The position numbers and the translations under genes were made by a program. 42,445 nucleotides of DNA from Chloroflexota bacterium. GTDB lineage: Bacteria > Chloroflexota > Anaerolineae > JAAEKA01. Where the stretch lies: the NCBI GenBank assembly GCA_029558955.1, contig JAKQCW010000308.1, forward strand, positions 1 to 42,445, read 5' to 3'. Positions 8,480 to 17,905 of the stretch are shown here, piece after piece; within the stretch, counting starts at the first letter, position 1; every line of letters starts with the position of its first letter. Below the pieces are notes generated by a model. The model had not been told where the DNA came from. It saw only the letters and a list, made by a program, of their open reading frames with translations, and did no database searches.

Positions 8480-8520
8480 CCTGCGCCGCAACAGGCCTGT
8501 GACAGCGCCGCAAGCGCAGG
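8480..8520. other. Intergenic stem-loop between the two STAS genes
   Basis: CCTGCGC (8480-8486) pairs with GCGCAGG (8514-8520), with an inner 10-bp palindrome ACAGGCCTGT (8491-8500). It sits in the 111-bp gap of the nrdR block and has no T-run, so it is more likely an RNA processing or stability element than a terminator. Confidence 0.45.
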
Positions 8521-8535
8521 TGAACGCCCGCCAGG

Positions 8536-9387
8536 TCAGCGCTGGCTGAAGCTGATGCCCACCTGGGCGCCGGGGAACCAGGCCCCGGTCAGGGTGCGCG
8601 GCTGGCGTTCGGCGCTGAGGTAGAGGCGTTCATCGCCGGAGCGGATGGCCAGCCGGCCGCCGTAGCGGCGCACCACCGCATGGATGCTGCGCAGGCCCGC
8701 GCCGCCGCCGCTGCTCCGGCTGCTCAGGCCGCCCAGCGCCCGCTCGATCGCCTCGCCGTGGCGCCATTGGGCGGCCTCTGGATGGCGGCCAGCCAGGCTG
8801 GCCCGAATGCCGACGCCGGCATCGACCACCGCCAGGGAGATGTAGCGCTGGCCCTGCCGATCCCGTAGGATCTGGGCCACCGCCAGCCCTTCAGCCTGGC
8901 TGTGATCCACCACGTTGTAGCACAGCTCCGAGACCACCTTGCTGGCATCCAGCACATCGCCGGCGTCGAACCCCAGGCGTTGCTGGGTCTGGCTGACCAG
9001 ATAGCCGACGACAGCTTGAACATCGCTGCGCCAGCGGATGGGACTGAGCGGCAACGCGCCGCCCCGTTCATCGCGCGTCTCCTGGCCCGAAGGCAGGTTG
9101 CGCAGCTCGGCCCACGGCCTGAGCGCCGCGACGAGCCCGATCTGGCCGATCGTGGCCCGTGCGCCGGGCGACGAGGGCAACACGATCACCGGCCGGCAGC
9201 GCTGGCCGGCCAGGTGACGGGCGGCCAGACAAAGGCAGGCCGCGCCGTAGGGTTCGATGAAGGCCGCAGCCTGCAGGTCGATGGTGATCTCGTCCTGGCC
9301 GGCGGCCCGTTCGCTGGTCAGACTGGCCAGCAGGCGGTCGCAGGCCGCCACGTTCAGCCCATCTTCCTGTGCGAGCACCAGGCGCAT
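8536..9387 (-). CDS. STAS-domain / GHKL-ATPase fusion, anti-sigma-factor-kinase-like
   Basis: 283 residues. Residues 1-95 resemble a STAS domain (EITIDLQAAAFIEPYGAACL) without an obvious phospho-acceptor serine. Residues about 120-280 form a GHKL ATPase: N-box E154-x3-N158-x3-H162 in SELCYNVVDHS, G1 box D189-A-G191-V-G193, and a glycine-rich GGGAGLRSIHAVVRRYGG lid. There is no dimerisation-and-phosphoacceptor domain, so it is an RsbW/SpoIIAB-like switch protein rather than a sensor kinase. ATG 9387 is two bases after the nrdR stop, so it is translated with nrdR. The downstream STAS-winged-helix protein is its likely partner. Confidence 0.7.
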   Translation of the reverse strand: MRLVLAQEDGLNVAACDRLLASLTSERAAGQDEITIDLQAAAFIEPYGAACLCLAARHLAGQRCRPVIVLPSSPGARATIGQIGLVAALRPWAELRNLPSGQETRDERGGALPLSPIRWRSDVQAVVGYLVSQTQQRLGFDAGDVLDASKVVSELCYNVVDHSQAEGLAVAQILRDRQGQRYISLAVVDAGVGIRASLAGRHPEAAQWRHGEAIERALGGLSSRSSGGGAGLRSIHAVVRRYGGRLAIRSGDERLYLSAERQPRTLTGAWFPGAQVGISFSQR

Positions 9388-9389
9388 GG

Positions 9390-9836
9390 TCAGGCCGGCG
9401 TCAGCATGCGGCTGATGTGCTCTTGCAGGGCCTGCAGGTCGCTCAGTTGCAGGTAAACCATGGCAAAGCGAATGTAGGCCATGGGGTCCAGGCGCTTCAG
9501 GTGCTCCAGCACCGTGGTTCCGACCACGCTGCTCTTGACCTCCGCCCGTCCCATGCCTGAGAGCTCATCCTCGATGGAGTCGACCATGTCCTCGATGGCT
9601 GCCTGGGGGATGGGCCGTTTGGCGCAGGCGGTCAGCACGCCATGCATCAGCTTTTGACGGTCATAGGGCTCGCGCCGGCCGTCGCTTTTCAAAATGATCA
9701 ACGAGGCCGCCACATGCTCGTAGGTGGTGAATCGCTTGCTGCAAACCTCGCACATGCGGCGACGGCGAATTCCATCGCCCGTGGTGCGGGTGTCGATGAC
9801 CCGCGAACGGTCTTCTCCGCAATGTGGGCACTTCAT
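9390..9836 (-). CDS. nrdR: Transcriptional repressor NrdR
   Basis: 148 residues, normal for the family. NrdR is an ATP/dATP-sensing zinc-ribbon repressor of ribonucleotide reductase genes. The zinc ribbon MKCPHCGEDRSRVIDTR uses Cys3, Cys6, Cys29 and Cys32, followed by the ATP-cone from about residue 46 (LIILKSDGRREPYDRQKL). ATG 9836 is chosen because the conserved protein begins there and GGAG lies eight bases upstream; a longer in-frame start at 9935 would add 33 non-conserved residues. It heads a run ending with nrdJ, so repressor and target enzyme are in one block. A promoter at 10016-10044 and a palindrome at 9986-10000 precede it, about 170 nt of untranslated leader away. Confidence 0.96.
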   Translation of the reverse strand: MKCPHCGEDRSRVIDTRTTGDGIRRRRMCEVCSKRFTTYEHVAASLIILKSDGRREPYDRQKLMHGVLTACAKRPIPQAAIEDMVDSIEDELSGMGRAEVKSSVVGTTVLEHLKRLDPMAYIRFAMVYLQLSDLQALQEHISRMLTPA

Positions 9837-9985
9837 TTGGACTCCACGAGGTGAACAAACCCGAACTGTGTCAGCGCCCTCCCTCACAGCCGCAATACGC
9901 ACAGCGGGGTCAGGAGCGGTCAGCGCCATCTGCAACCATTTGCTCCGGCGAGCTGCGTTATTTTGTGGTCTGACGCTGATGGTAT

Positions 9986-10000
9986 ACTACATGTTGTAGT
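9986..10000. promoter_or_regulatory. NrdR-box-like palindrome
   Basis: ACTACATGTTGTAGT is a perfect inverted repeat (ACTACA, three bases, TGTAGT) about 10-25 bp downstream of the predicted nrdR transcription start. It resembles the NrdR box (general form acaCwAtATaTwGtgt; actinobacterial forms contain CTACAT). NrdR boxes usually come in pairs; only a degenerate second half-site (attttgtgg, about 9959-9967) is visible. Autoregulation of nrdR is inferred. Confidence 0.5.
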
Positions 10001-10015
10001 GTGGCAGCAGGAGAG

Positions 10016-10044
10016 ATTGTACCACACGTCCCCCGTCTTGGCAA
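10016..10044 (-). promoter_or_regulatory. Sigma70-type promoter of the nrdR block
   Basis: TTGCCA (10044-10039), 17-bp spacer, TACAAT (10021-10016) on the minus strand. The rest of the 9837-10233 gap holds only the NrdR-like palindrome and the ftsZ terminator; I see no further gene there. Confidence 0.65.
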
Positions 10045-10142
10045 GCGAATCAAGGCCGCGGATTCGAGGCGTCGCGGATTTTTAAGGTAGCGGCGGGGCG
10101 CAGGGCGGTTGGCCCAGCGGTTGGCTGTCCGTCCGGAACACT

Positions 10143-10207
10143 AAAAACAACGCAGCACACCCTCCGGTCTGCCAGGGTGGCAAGCCGGATGGTGTGCTGC
10201 GTCGTTG
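10143..10207 (-). terminator. Strong intrinsic terminator after ftsZ
   Basis: Long hairpin: GCAGCACACC (10152-10161) pairs with GGTGTGCTGC (10191-10200), and the stem continues inside with TCCGG/CCGGA and TGCCA/TGGCA around a GGG loop. On the minus strand the stem is followed at once by GTTTTTAG. It lies 27 bp past the ftsZ stop and ends the dcw transcription unit. Confidence 0.9.
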
Positions 10208-10233
10208 CTGGGGAGGCGTCTCTACACCGGCGC

Positions 10234-11358
10234 TCAGGCTTGCTGGCGCTTGCGCAGAAACGCGGGAATCTCCAGATCGTCCGGGTTGTAGGTGCGCACC
10301 GGGAAGGGCACGGTCTTGTCGCTGCGCTCGTGGGAGACGGCCGCCGGGAAGGGGCGGGCGCTGGAGACCGGCTTGCGCGCCTCGGCGGCGATCTCGAAGC
10401 CGGTCGCGATGACAGTGACACGCAGTTCGCCGTTCATGTTGGGATCGATCACCGCGCCGAAGATGATGTTGCACTCGGGGTGCGCGGTGGCGCGGATGAT
10501 CTCGGCCGCCTCGTTGACCTCGTGCAGCGTCATGTCCATGCCGCCGGTGACGTTGAACAGGATGCTCTGCGCGCCGTCGATGCTCACATCCAGCAGCTTG
10601 CTGGCGATGGCCTGCTCCGCGGCCTGCTGGGCGCGGTTGTCGCCCGTGGCCGAGCCGATGGCCATCAAGGCCGAGCCGCCGTTCTCCATCACAGCCCGCA
10701 CGTCGGCGAAGTCCAGGTTGATCAGGCCGGGGATGGTGATCAGCTCGCTGATCCCCTGGATGCCCTGGCGCAGCACGTCGTCGGCGATGGAGAAGGCGTC
10801 GCGGATGGTCGATTTCTTGTCCACGATCTGCAACAGGCGGTCGTTGGGGATCACGATCAACGTGTCCACCTGTTCCTTTAGGCGGCGCAGCCCCTCTTCG
10901 GCCGCGCGGCGGCGCTTGGCGCCCTCGAAGGTGAACGGCTTGGTCACCACGCCGATGGTCAGCGCGCCGGCGTCGCGGGCCAGCTGGGCCACCACCGGAG
11001 CCGCGCCGGTGCCCGTGCCGCCGCCGATGCCGGCGGTCACGAAGACCATGTCGGCGCCGTCCACGATGGCGCTCAGCTCCTCCTGGGACTCCAGCGCGGC
11101 TTTCTCGCCGATCTCCGGGTCGCCGCCCGCGCCCAGGCCGCGCGTCAGCTTGTCGCCGATGCGCATGCGCTGGGGGGAGTTGGCATCCAGCAGGGCCTGG
11201 GCATCGGTGTTGACCACGATGAATTCCACCCCCTGAATGCCGGCCTCGATCATGCGGTTGACAGCGTTGCTGCCGCCGCCGCCTACACCGACCACGCGGA
11301 TCTTGGCGAAGTTGTCCACATAGCTCGGCGCTACATCTCGTGTCGATTTGCGTGTCAT
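10234..11358 (-). CDS. ftsZ: Cell division protein FtsZ
   Basis: 374 residues. Tubulin-like GTPase that forms the cytoplasmic Z-ring. It shows [16 protein letters not shown], the tubulin signature [13 protein letters not shown], the T7-loop region [16 protein letters not shown] and a short C-terminal peptide [12 protein letters not shown], the docking site for FtsA and other partners. The linker before that peptide is short (about 30 residues). I start it at ATG 11358 because GAGGAG lies nine bases upstream; an ATG at 11382 lacks a site. It is the last gene of the dcw cluster, 133 bp after ftsA, and is followed by a strong terminator. Confidence 0.97.
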   Translation of the reverse strand: MTRKSTRDVAPSYVDNFAKIRVVGVGGGGSNAVNRMIEAGIQGVEFIVVNTDAQALLDANSPQRMRIGDKLTRGLGAGGDPEIGEKAALESQEELSAIVDGADMVFVTAGIGGGTGTGAAPVVAQLARDAGALTIGVVTKPFTFEGAKRRRAAEEGLRRLKEQVDTLIVIPNDRLLQIVDKKSTIRDAFSIADDVLRQGIQGISELITIPGLINLDFADVRAVMENGGSALMAIGSATGDNRAQQAAEQAIASKLLDVSIDGAQSILFNVTGGMDMTLHEVNEAAEIIRATAHPECNIIFGAVIDPNMNGELRVTVIATGFEIAAEARKPVSSARPFPAAVSHERSDKTVPFPVRTYNPDDLEIPAFLRKRQQA

Positions 11359-11491
11359 TGGTCGTCGCTCCTCACTGTGCATGAAACCATTCCAGATGGA
11401 ATGGGGCTTGCCGCTTGCTGACGGCGTCGTTGTCGCTCAGGCCCGTTGCCTGGCGGCTGGTGGATGGTCCGCTGCCGGTCGAAGATCCCAT

Positions 11492-12718
11492 TCAACCGGG
11501 CAGCAGATTCTTAAGCCAGCGCATCACCCGCTCCATGAAGGGGCTGCGCTGGCGCCGCTCACTGAAATCGCCCGACAGCCACTGGTTGTGCATGGCCCAC
11601 AGCAGCAGGCCGACGCCGGTGGCGTTGTCGGGGGTGCGCAGGTCGGGCGGCATCTTGGCCAAACTGGCCGGAATGCCGACCCGTACCGGCATCTGGGTCA
11701 TCTGCCGGGCCAGATCGCGCAGCCCGGGCAGCATCGCGCTGCCGCCAGTCAGGACCAGCCCGGCTGGGGCCAGGCCGTCGTAGCCTGAGCGCTTGATCTC
11801 GCGCAGCACCAGGTCGATCATCTCCTCGGCGCGCACTTCCAGAATCTCGGCCACCAACTGGCGCGGCACGGTGCTGGGCCCGCCTTCGCCGAACACGTCC
11901 ACCGTCACATCCTGGTCGGGCGGCACACGGCTGGCCAGCGCGCTGCCGAAGCGCAGCTTGAGCTGCTCGGCCGCCTCGAAGGGCGCGCCCAGCCCCACCG
12001 CCAGGTCGTGGGTCAGATGTTGGCCGCCCACATCGACCACCATGGTGTGCCAAAGGCTGCCCTTCATGAACATGGCCAGGTCGGTGGTGCCGCCGCCCAT
12101 GTCCACCACTGCCACACCCATGTCCCGCTCGGCCTCGGTCAGAACCGCCTCGCCGGAGGCCAGCGGCTCCAGCACCAGCTCTTCCACCTCGATGCCGTGG
12201 GTCTGGATGCAGCGCAGCAGGTTGCGCACCGCGCCGGTGGCCCCGGAGATGACCTGGGCGTCCACCGCCAGCCGGAAGCCGTGCATCCCGATCGGCTCTT
12301 GCAGGTCTTCCTGCTCATCCACCGCATAGCTGCGCGGCACCACATGGATGATCTCGCGGTTGTGGGGCAGGGCGATGGCGCGCGCCGCTTCTTTGACGCG
12401 GGCCACATCCTCGGCCGAGACGATGCGGTTGCGGCCAATGGGCACCGCGCCCTTGCTGGGCTGGGCCTGGATGTGGCTGCCGGCGATGCCCACGTAGGCG
12501 CGGCCGATGGAACGGTCGGCCTCCTGTTCCGCCTCTTCCACGGCCTGGCCGATGGCTGCGGTGGCCGCGGCCACGTTGGTCACAACGCCCTTGGTCATGC
12601 CGTCGGAGGCCGCGCGGCCATAGCCCACGATCTCCAGCCGCTCCTCGCCGATCACTTCGGCGATGATGGCGCAGACCTTGGTTGTTCCTACGTCGATGGC
12701 ACAGATGGTGTCTGCCAC
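11492..12718 (-). CDS. ftsA: Cell division protein FtsA
   Basis: 408 residues. Actin-like ATPase that anchors FtsZ to the membrane. The phosphate-1 loop AIDVGTTKVCAII is at the N-terminus, phosphate-2 is VVDMGGGTTDLAMF and the adenosine motif is LVLTGGSAMLPGL. The C-terminal SPFMERVMRWLKNLLPG is an amphipathic helix of the type that binds membrane. GTG 12718 is preferred because AAGGA lies eight bases upstream and the conserved strand begins directly after; an in-frame ATG at 12769 would add 17 residues that are not family-like. It follows ftsQ after 81 bp and precedes ftsZ. Confidence 0.95.
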   Translation of the reverse strand: MADTICAIDVGTTKVCAIIAEVIGEERLEIVGYGRAASDGMTKGVVTNVAAATAAIGQAVEEAEQEADRSIGRAYVGIAGSHIQAQPSKGAVPIGRNRIVSAEDVARVKEAARAIALPHNREIIHVVPRSYAVDEQEDLQEPIGMHGFRLAVDAQVISGATGAVRNLLRCIQTHGIEVEELVLEPLASGEAVLTEAERDMGVAVVDMGGGTTDLAMFMKGSLWHTMVVDVGGQHLTHDLAVGLGAPFEAAEQLKLRFGSALASRVPPDQDVTVDVFGEGGPSTVPRQLVAEILEVRAEEMIDLVLREIKRSGYDGLAPAGLVLTGGSAMLPGLRDLARQMTQMPVRVGIPASLAKMPPDLRTPDNATGVGLLLWAMHNQWLSGDFSERRQRSPFMERVMRWLKNLLPG

Positions 12719-12799
12719 AGTCTCGATCCTTGACCCGGTCCGGTCGGCCCTTGGCGGGATGCTGCACAAAGGCCGGCCACAGCGGGGTGTGTCAGGCTG

Positions 12800-13678
12800 C
12801 TACGGCATGCGCAGGTAGTAGCCGTCTTGGTTGCGCCAGTCGATCTCCACCGGCATCTGGCCCTGGCTGGCCAGGCTTTGGTGCAGCGCCATCAGCGACG
12901 CCACCCGTTGGGCCATGCCCTCTGGCTTGCCCAGCGAGACATAGACGCCGCCGGCAAAGCGAAACTGCAGGCCCTTGATCCGGTCGTAGCCGAATTCCGT
13001 GACCTCAGGCGCCTTCTGGTGCACCTGGCGCACGCTGGCGATTAGCTCCGGGTCCAGCCGGTTGCCATCCAGCACGGTGCTGCCGTCCAGGTCCCAGAGC
13101 ACCGGCAACGCCGCCAGGCCGGCCGCGGCCGCCGCATCAGCCGGCAGCACAGGCATGGTCTCGCCCTCGCGGTCGACCCAGAACTCCTGGCCGTTGACCT
13201 TCCAAACGGCCAGCGGCTGGCGCTCTTCGATCTCGATCCACACCTGGTTGGGCAGCGCCGTGGTCACGACAGCCCGTCGGACGTAGGGCAGCGCCTCCAG
13301 GCGTTGGGCAACGGCGCTCGGGTTGACCCAGAAAATGCTGTAGCCGTCGATGGCCGCCTGGCGGTAGAGCGCTTCCGCTGCGGTGATCTGCTGGCCGCGC
13401 ATGGCTGCCGTCTGCACGTAGAAGCCGGCGTCGCTGAACAGGTAGCCCAGCATCGCCATCAGCCCCAGCGCCAGCGTGGCCGCCGCCAGTCGCAGCCCTG
13501 AGAGGCGGGGCAGCCGTCGGGCCGCTCGCTGGCCCTTGGCCTGCACACCCTGAGGCAGCGCCGCTTCCTGGCGATGCTGGCGGCGGGCCGGCGGCTGGCG
13601 ACGCTTGGCCGGTTTGCTCAGAAAATCCTGCTGGCTGGCGCTGCGCCGTCTGGTTTTGGGATCCGTGCGGAGCGGCAT
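12800..13678 (-). CDS. ftsQ: Cell division protein FtsQ (POTRA domain)
   Basis: 292 residues. Bitopic membrane protein linking early and late division proteins. A very basic cytoplasmic N-terminus (residues 1-55) is followed by one membrane helix (LRLAAATLALGLMAMLGYLF), a POTRA domain (ITAAEALYRQAAIDGYSIFWVNP) and the FtsQ domain (LPYVRRAVVTTALPNQVWIEIEERQPLAVW, then VSLGKPEGMAQRVASLMAL). ATG 13678 lies two bases after the ddl stop. The frame is open further upstream inside ddl, but that part is not FtsQ-like. The position between ddl and ftsA is the classical one. Confidence 0.92.
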   Translation of the reverse strand: MPLRTDPKTRRRSASQQDFLSKPAKRRQPPARRQHRQEAALPQGVQAKGQRAARRLPRLSGLRLAAATLALGLMAMLGYLFSDAGFYVQTAAMRGQQITAAEALYRQAAIDGYSIFWVNPSAVAQRLEALPYVRRAVVTTALPNQVWIEIEERQPLAVWKVNGQEFWVDREGETMPVLPADAAAAAGLAALPVLWDLDGSTVLDGNRLDPELIASVRQVHQKAPEVTEFGYDRIKGLQFRFAGGVYVSLGKPEGMAQRVASLMALHQSLASQGQMPVEIDWRNQDGYYLRMP

Positions 13679-13680
13679 GG

Positions 13681-14790
13681 TCACACGTCCTGCTGGGGCT
13701 CGTCCCGGCGGCCGGCTTGAGCGCCGTTCGGCTGGCTGAAGGAGGTCTCGTTGCGGCTCTTGTCCTGGTGACGTTCCAGCGCCAGCTCGATCAGCCGATC
13801 CACCAACGACTCGAAGGGCAGGCCGCTGGCCGCCCACAACTTGGGATACATGCTGATGGAGGTGAACCCAGGCAGGGTGTTGACCTCGTTCAGGTAGAGC
13901 TGGCCGCTCTGGCGATCCAGCAGGAAATCCACCCGGGCCAGCCCGGCGCCGTCGATGGCCAGAAAAGCTGCCACCGCCAGCCGCCGCACCTCGGCCGTCT
14001 GCTCAGCCGACAGCGGGGCCGGGATCAGCAGCCGTGAGTCGTCGTCGATGTACTTGGCCGTGTAGTCGTAGAACTCGCGGCTGGGGATGACCTCGCCCGG
14101 CAGCGAGGCCGCCGGGTCGTCGTTGCCCAGCACGCTGACCTCGATCTCGCGGGCGTCGATGCCCTGCTCGACCACCAGCTTGCGGTCGTAGCGCGCCGCC
14201 TCGTCCAGCGCCTGGCGCAGGCTGGCCCGTCCCACGGCCTTGCTGATGCCCACGCTGGAGCCCAGGTTGGCCGGCTTGACGAAGAGCGGATAGGGCAACT
14301 GTCGCTCGATGGCCTCCAGGGTCGCGTCCGGCGCGGCCTGCCAGCGTTGGCGTTTCAGCGTCAGCCAGGGGACCTGGGGCAGGCCGTGGGCGGCAAAGAC
14401 CGCCTTGCACATCGCCTTGTCCATGCCCACCGCCGAGGCCGTCACGCCGCAGCCCACGTAGGGAATGTTGGCCAGCTCCAGCAGCCCCTGGACGGTGCCA
14501 TCCTCGCCCAGCGGGCCGTGCAACACCGGGAAAATCACATCCAGGCTGCGCAGCGATTCTGTCCGCGGTATCAGGCTGCCCGACGTTGTGACCTGGCCGC
14601 TGACCGGCGCAGCCAGCAGGCCCGCGGCCTCCTCGCCGGCCAGCCAGCGGCCCTGCTTGTCGATGGCCAGCAACGCCACGTCGTAGCGCGCCGGGTCGAA
14701 GGCCGCCGCCACCGAACGCGCCGAGCGCAGGCTCACCTCATGTTCGCCTGAACGTCCGCCGAAGAGCACACCGACCCGCAACTTGCTCAC
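13681..14790 (-). CDS. ddl: D-alanine--D-alanine ligase
   Basis: 369 residues. Cytoplasmic ATP-grasp enzyme making the D-Ala-D-Ala dipeptide used by MurF. Motifs in order: [72 protein letters not shown], and ARVDFLL...[13 protein letters not shown] with the Mg-binding Glu and Asn. The start is GTG 14790, overlapping the murC-murB stop as GTGA, so translation is coupled. The last 25 residues ([18 protein letters not shown]) are a polar tail beyond the usual end. Confidence 0.97.
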   Translation of the reverse strand: MSKLRVGVLFGGRSGEHEVSLRSARSVAAAFDPARYDVALLAIDKQGRWLAGEEAAGLLAAPVSGQVTTSGSLIPRTESLRSLDVIFPVLHGPLGEDGTVQGLLELANIPYVGCGVTASAVGMDKAMCKAVFAAHGLPQVPWLTLKRQRWQAAPDATLEAIERQLPYPLFVKPANLGSSVGISKAVGRASLRQALDEAARYDRKLVVEQGIDAREIEVSVLGNDDPAASLPGEVIPSREFYDYTAKYIDDDSRLLIPAPLSAEQTAEVRRLAVAAFLAIDGAGLARVDFLLDRQSGQLYLNEVNTLPGFTSISMYPKLWAASGLPFESLVDRLIELALERHQDKSRNETSFSQPNGAQAGRRDEPQQDV

Positions 14791-17366
14791 GCCAGCACCT
14801 CATCACCCGGTCTGTTTTCCGGCGCAGATCGCATGGCCCGACCGTTGCGCGGCTCCAGCTCCTGCAACGGCGGCGCCGCCCAGTCGCCCACGAAGAGAAT
14901 CTCCGGCGTCAGTTCGACGCCCAACTGCTGCCAGGCCATCTGACGCGCCAGGTTGATCAAGGTCGTCATGTCGGCCGCGCTGGCGCCGCCCTGGTTGACG
15001 ACGAAATTGGCATGCACGGTGGAGAAGGCCGCGCCGCCCACCTTGTGGCCCTTCAGGCCCAGCGCCTCGATGATCCGGCCGGCGTAGTCGCCGGGCGGGT
15101 TCTGGAAGGTGGAGCCGGCGCTGGCCTCCACCGGCTGCGTGCTGCGCCGGTGCGCCAGGAAGCCGGCGGCCCGCGCCTCCATCTGCTCGGCGATGCCCGC
15201 TTGCAGTTGGAAGGCCGCGGCCAGCACCACCGGAACCGTCCCGATGCGGCCGCCGTTGGCCAGCGGCGTCTGTGCGGCGCTGGAGCGAAGCAGGCTCTTC
15301 AGGGCGCTGCTGCGGTAGCCGTAGGCGAAGCGCGCCGCCGGCCATTCGGTCAGGCTGCCGTCGGGGTTCAGCAGCGTGGCGCGCAGCAGGCTGTCGGCGA
15401 TGCAGCCGCCGTGGGCGCCGGCGTTGCCCACCACCGCGCCGCCCACCGTGCCGGGCACACTGACGCCCCATTCCAGGCCCGCCAGGCCCCAGCGCATGGC
15501 TTGGCGCGCCACGCCGGCCAGATGGGCGCCTGCCTCGGCCCACAACACGTTGCCCTGGCGGCGGCGCACGGCCCGACAGTTGTTGGCAATCACCAAGCCG
15601 CGCACGCCGCGGTCGCTGACCAGCAGATTGCTGCCGCCGCCCAGCACCAGAGTTGGCACGGCGAACTGGCGCGCCTGCGCCAGCACGGCCATCAGGTCCT
15701 CCACGGTGCTCACCGCCACGAACAGGTCAGCAGGGCCGCCTACCCGCAATGTGGTGTGACTGGCCAGCGGCTCGTCCCGACGCAGCGCCAGCCCAGTCTC
15801 CCCGGCGATGGCCGCGGCCAGGGTCTCGTAGCCTCCGGCCGCCCGGCCCGCGTCCGTCGGATAGGAGGCCGGTTCGAGCGCCGTCTGGCGCAGCCCGGCC
15901 AGCACCTGACGCCCCACGCGGTCGCTGTCGCCCGCGCCGAGGGTGATCAGCACATCGCCCGGCTGCAGCTCGGCCAGCAGAAGGCGGGCGGCTGCGTCCA
16001 GGTCGCCGGCATAGCGCGCGTCAGGATGGTGCGCCAGTCTCCGAACGACGTCCAGCGCGGAGATGCCTAACGTGTCGTGCTCGCGGGCAGCGTAGATGTC
16101 AGTGATGAGCACGTGGTCGGCGTTTTCAAAGCTGTCACGAAATTCGTCTAGCAAGGCTCTGGTGCGGCTGTAGGTGTGGGGCTGAAACAGAACCCAAATC
16201 GGTCGGTCGGGGAAACGTTGCCGCGCCGCGCTGAGCGTTGCTCGCACCTCGGTGGGATGGTGCGCGTAGTCGTCAAAGATGATTATACCATGATAGATGC
16301 CAATACCTTCAAGTCGTCTTTTGGTTCCTGCAAAAATTCGTGATAATTTAAGGTTTTCACGGAGTTCCGAAAAAACGTCATAGCCCATCAGGTGGGTTGT
16401 GGCCAGCGCGGCCAGCGCGTTGCGCACGTTGTGCTCGCCTGAAAGGGGGATCGACACCCGGCCCAGCGCCTTGTCATCCTGCCAGACCTCGAAACTCATG
16501 CCGTTGAGCCCGCCATCGCCGGCCACGGCTGAGGCCGGCTGGAGCTGGACGGCGCGCCACCGGTTGCCGGCCGCCAGGCCGTAGGAGATCCACTGAACCG
16601 CGTCGTGGGCGGCGCCATGGGACCGAACGGCCGCCTCCTCGGCGAGGGAGCGACAGCCAGGGTCATCGCCGCAGTAGAGCACCACACCGCCCGGCGTCAC
16701 CAGCTCGGTGAAACGGAGAAAGGCCTGCTGGAAATCCGCTGGGTTCGGATAGCAATCGACGTGATCCCACTCGACATTGGTGATCACGGCAATGTCCGGC
16801 TGCAGGCCGAGGAACATGTGATCGTACTCGTCAGCCTCGATGACGAAGGGTCCGCCGGCGCGGCCAGCGCGCGCGGCCGCGCCCAGCGCCAGGATGGGGC
16901 TGCCGACGATGAAGCTGGGCTCGGCGCCCAGCGCATCCAGCAGGGCGGCGATCATGGCGCTGGTGGTGGTCTTGCCGTGGGCGCCGGCGACGCAGATCCG
17001 CTGCTGGCCGGCCATCAGCGGCCCCAGAAACTGCTGACGCTTGACCACGGGAATGCCCGCGGCCTGGGCGGCCAGCACTTCGGGGTTGCTGGGCGCGACG
17101 GCCGAGGAGATCAGAACCAGGTCGGCGCCGGCCACGTGGGCGGCGTCGTGGCCGATGAACACCTGCGCGCCCAGCTCGGCCAGCTCAGCCGTGGCCGGGC
17201 CGGGCCGTTGATCGGAGCCGGAGACGCGCAGGCCGCGCTGCAACAGCAGGCGGGCAATGGCTGACAGGCCCGCGCCGCCGATGCCCACCAGGTGGACATG
17301 GCGCGGGCCGGGCGTCGTCAGCCATTGCGCCCAGTCGGTCGTGGTTGTGTCGGGTGAGATCATCAT
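14787..17366 (-). CDS. murC-murB: MurC-MurB fusion: UDP-MurNAc--L-Ala ligase / UDP-GlcNAc-enolpyruvate reductase
   Basis: 859 residues joining two consecutive steps of the cytoplasmic pathway. Residues 1-500 are MurC: nucleotide loop [15 protein letters not shown]-loop [46 protein letters not shown] and [14 protein letters not shown]. Residues from about 510 are Mur[58 protein letters not shown], the catalytic Ser in [10 protein letters not shown] and the Glu in LTPEILFVG. All active-site elements of both enzymes appear intact. ATG 17366 (or 17363) lies seven bases after the preceding stop; a GTG at 17387 overlaps the upstream gene and is less likely. A 110-bp AT-rich patch lies in the MurC part (separate entry). 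Confidence 0.95.
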   Translation of the reverse strand: MMISPDTTTTDWAQWLTTPGPRHVHLVGIGGAGLSAIARLLLQRGLRVSGSDQRPGPATAELAELGAQVFIGHDAAHVAGADLVLISSAVAPSNPEVLAAQAAGIPVVKRQQFLGPLMAGQQRICVAGAHGKTTTSAMIAALLDALGAEPSFIVGSPILALGAAARAGRAGGPFVIEADEYDHMFLGLQPDIAVITNVEWDHVDCYPNPADFQQAFLRFTELVTPGGVVLYCGDDPGCRSLAEEAAVRSHGAAHDAVQWISYGLAAGNRWRAVQLQPASAVAGDGGLNGMSFEVWQDDKALGRVSIPLSGEHNVRNALAALATTHLMGYDVFSELRENLKLSRIFAGTKRRLEGIGIYHGIIIFDDYAHHPTEVRATLSAARQRFPDRPIWVLFQPHTYSRTRALLDEFRDSFENADHVLITDIYAAREHDTLGISALDVVRRLAHHPDARYAGDLDAAARLLLAELQPGDVLITLGAGDSDRVGRQVLAGLRQTALEPASYPTDAGRAAGGYETLAAAIAGETGLALRRDEPLASHTTLRVGGPADLFVAVSTVEDLMAVLAQARQFAVPTLVLGGGSNLLVSDRGVRGLVIANNCRAVRRRQGNVLWAEAGAHLAGVARQAMRWGLAGLEWGVSVPGTVGGAVVGNAGAHGGCIADSLLRATLLNPDGSLTEWPAARFAYGYRSSALKSLLRSSAAQTPLANGGRIGTVPVVLAAAFQLQAGIAEQMEARAAGFLAHRRSTQPVEASAGSTFQNPPGDYAGRIIEALGLKGHKVGGAAFSTVHANFVVNQGGASAADMTTLINLARQMAWQQLGVELTPEILFVGDWAAPPLQELEPRNGRAMRSAPENRPGDEVLA
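16277..16388. other. AT-rich patch inside murC
   Basis: About 110 bp, visibly A+T rich (for example tgataatttaaggttttc), in a gene that is otherwise strongly G/C at third positions. It encodes the conserved MurC stretch from [19 protein letters not shown] to IIFDDYAHH, so the protein is normal while codon choice is not. Confidence 0.7.
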
Positions 17367-17373
17367 GGCCAGC

Positions 17374-17892
17374 CTATTTGACCACACGCAGAATCAACAT
17401 GGCGACCGCCAACAGGATGAAGAATTGCCAGCCGAAGATGGCAGGCGGCAGAATCTGCACGAAAAAGTCGTAGAACTGCGAATAATCGGGCACGATGTCC
17501 GCCAGCGGCCAGTCCGCCCGGGCCAGATAATACCAGATGCTGCCGGCGAAAAGGTAGCCGTTGAGCAGGCCGATCAGCAGGCTCAGGAAGGAGTTCTTGC
17601 CTGAGCCGGGGTAGACCAGGCTCTGTCCCTGGTAGGAGATGAAGGCCACCAGGAGCAGCAGCCCGACCGCGATCATGGATTCGGCGACCACCATCTGCTC
17701 CTGCGAGACGCCGGCGCCGGTGAAGAACGATTCCACGCGCTGGCCGACGGAGGTGGTGAACACGAATTCGATCACGAAGAGGGTGATCAGCAGCATGGTG
17801 GTCACACCCAGCTCGCGTTGCCAGCCGCGCACCACACCGATCGCGCCGAAGAGGCCGATCAGGATCAGGAAAACTACCTCGACAGGTCCCAT
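17374..17892 (-). CDS. CvpA-like membrane protein embedded in the dcw cluster
   Basis: 172 residues with about four membrane helices (VEVVFLILIGLFGAIGVV, VTTMLLITLFVIEFVF, MIAVGLLLLVAFISY, FFILLAVAMLILRVV) and a central segment SLLIGLLNGYLFAGSIWYYL. The opening pattern, a helix followed by GVVRGWQREL, resembles the CvpA family (colicin V production; envelope roles in other bacteria). I cannot name a function. ATG 17892 has GGAAGGG about eight bases upstream. It sits between another membrane protein (12-bp gap) and murC-murB (7-bp gap), where standard dcw clusters have nothing, so it probably serves wall synthesis or division. Confidence 0.75.
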   Translation of the reverse strand: MGPVEVVFLILIGLFGAIGVVRGWQRELGVTTMLLITLFVIEFVFTTSVGQRVESFFTGAGVSQEQMVVAESMIAVGLLLLVAFISYQGQSLVYPGSGKNSFLSLLIGLLNGYLFAGSIWYYLARADWPLADIVPDYSQFYDFFVQILPPAIFGWQFFILLAVAMLILRVVK

Positions 17893-17905
17893 GCATCACC
17901 CTTCC

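Noticed and set aside
9961..9992. Plus-strand extended -10 sequence TGGTATACT
   Set aside because: No proper -35 at the right distance and no plus-strand gene downstream; it overlaps the NrdR-like palindrome.
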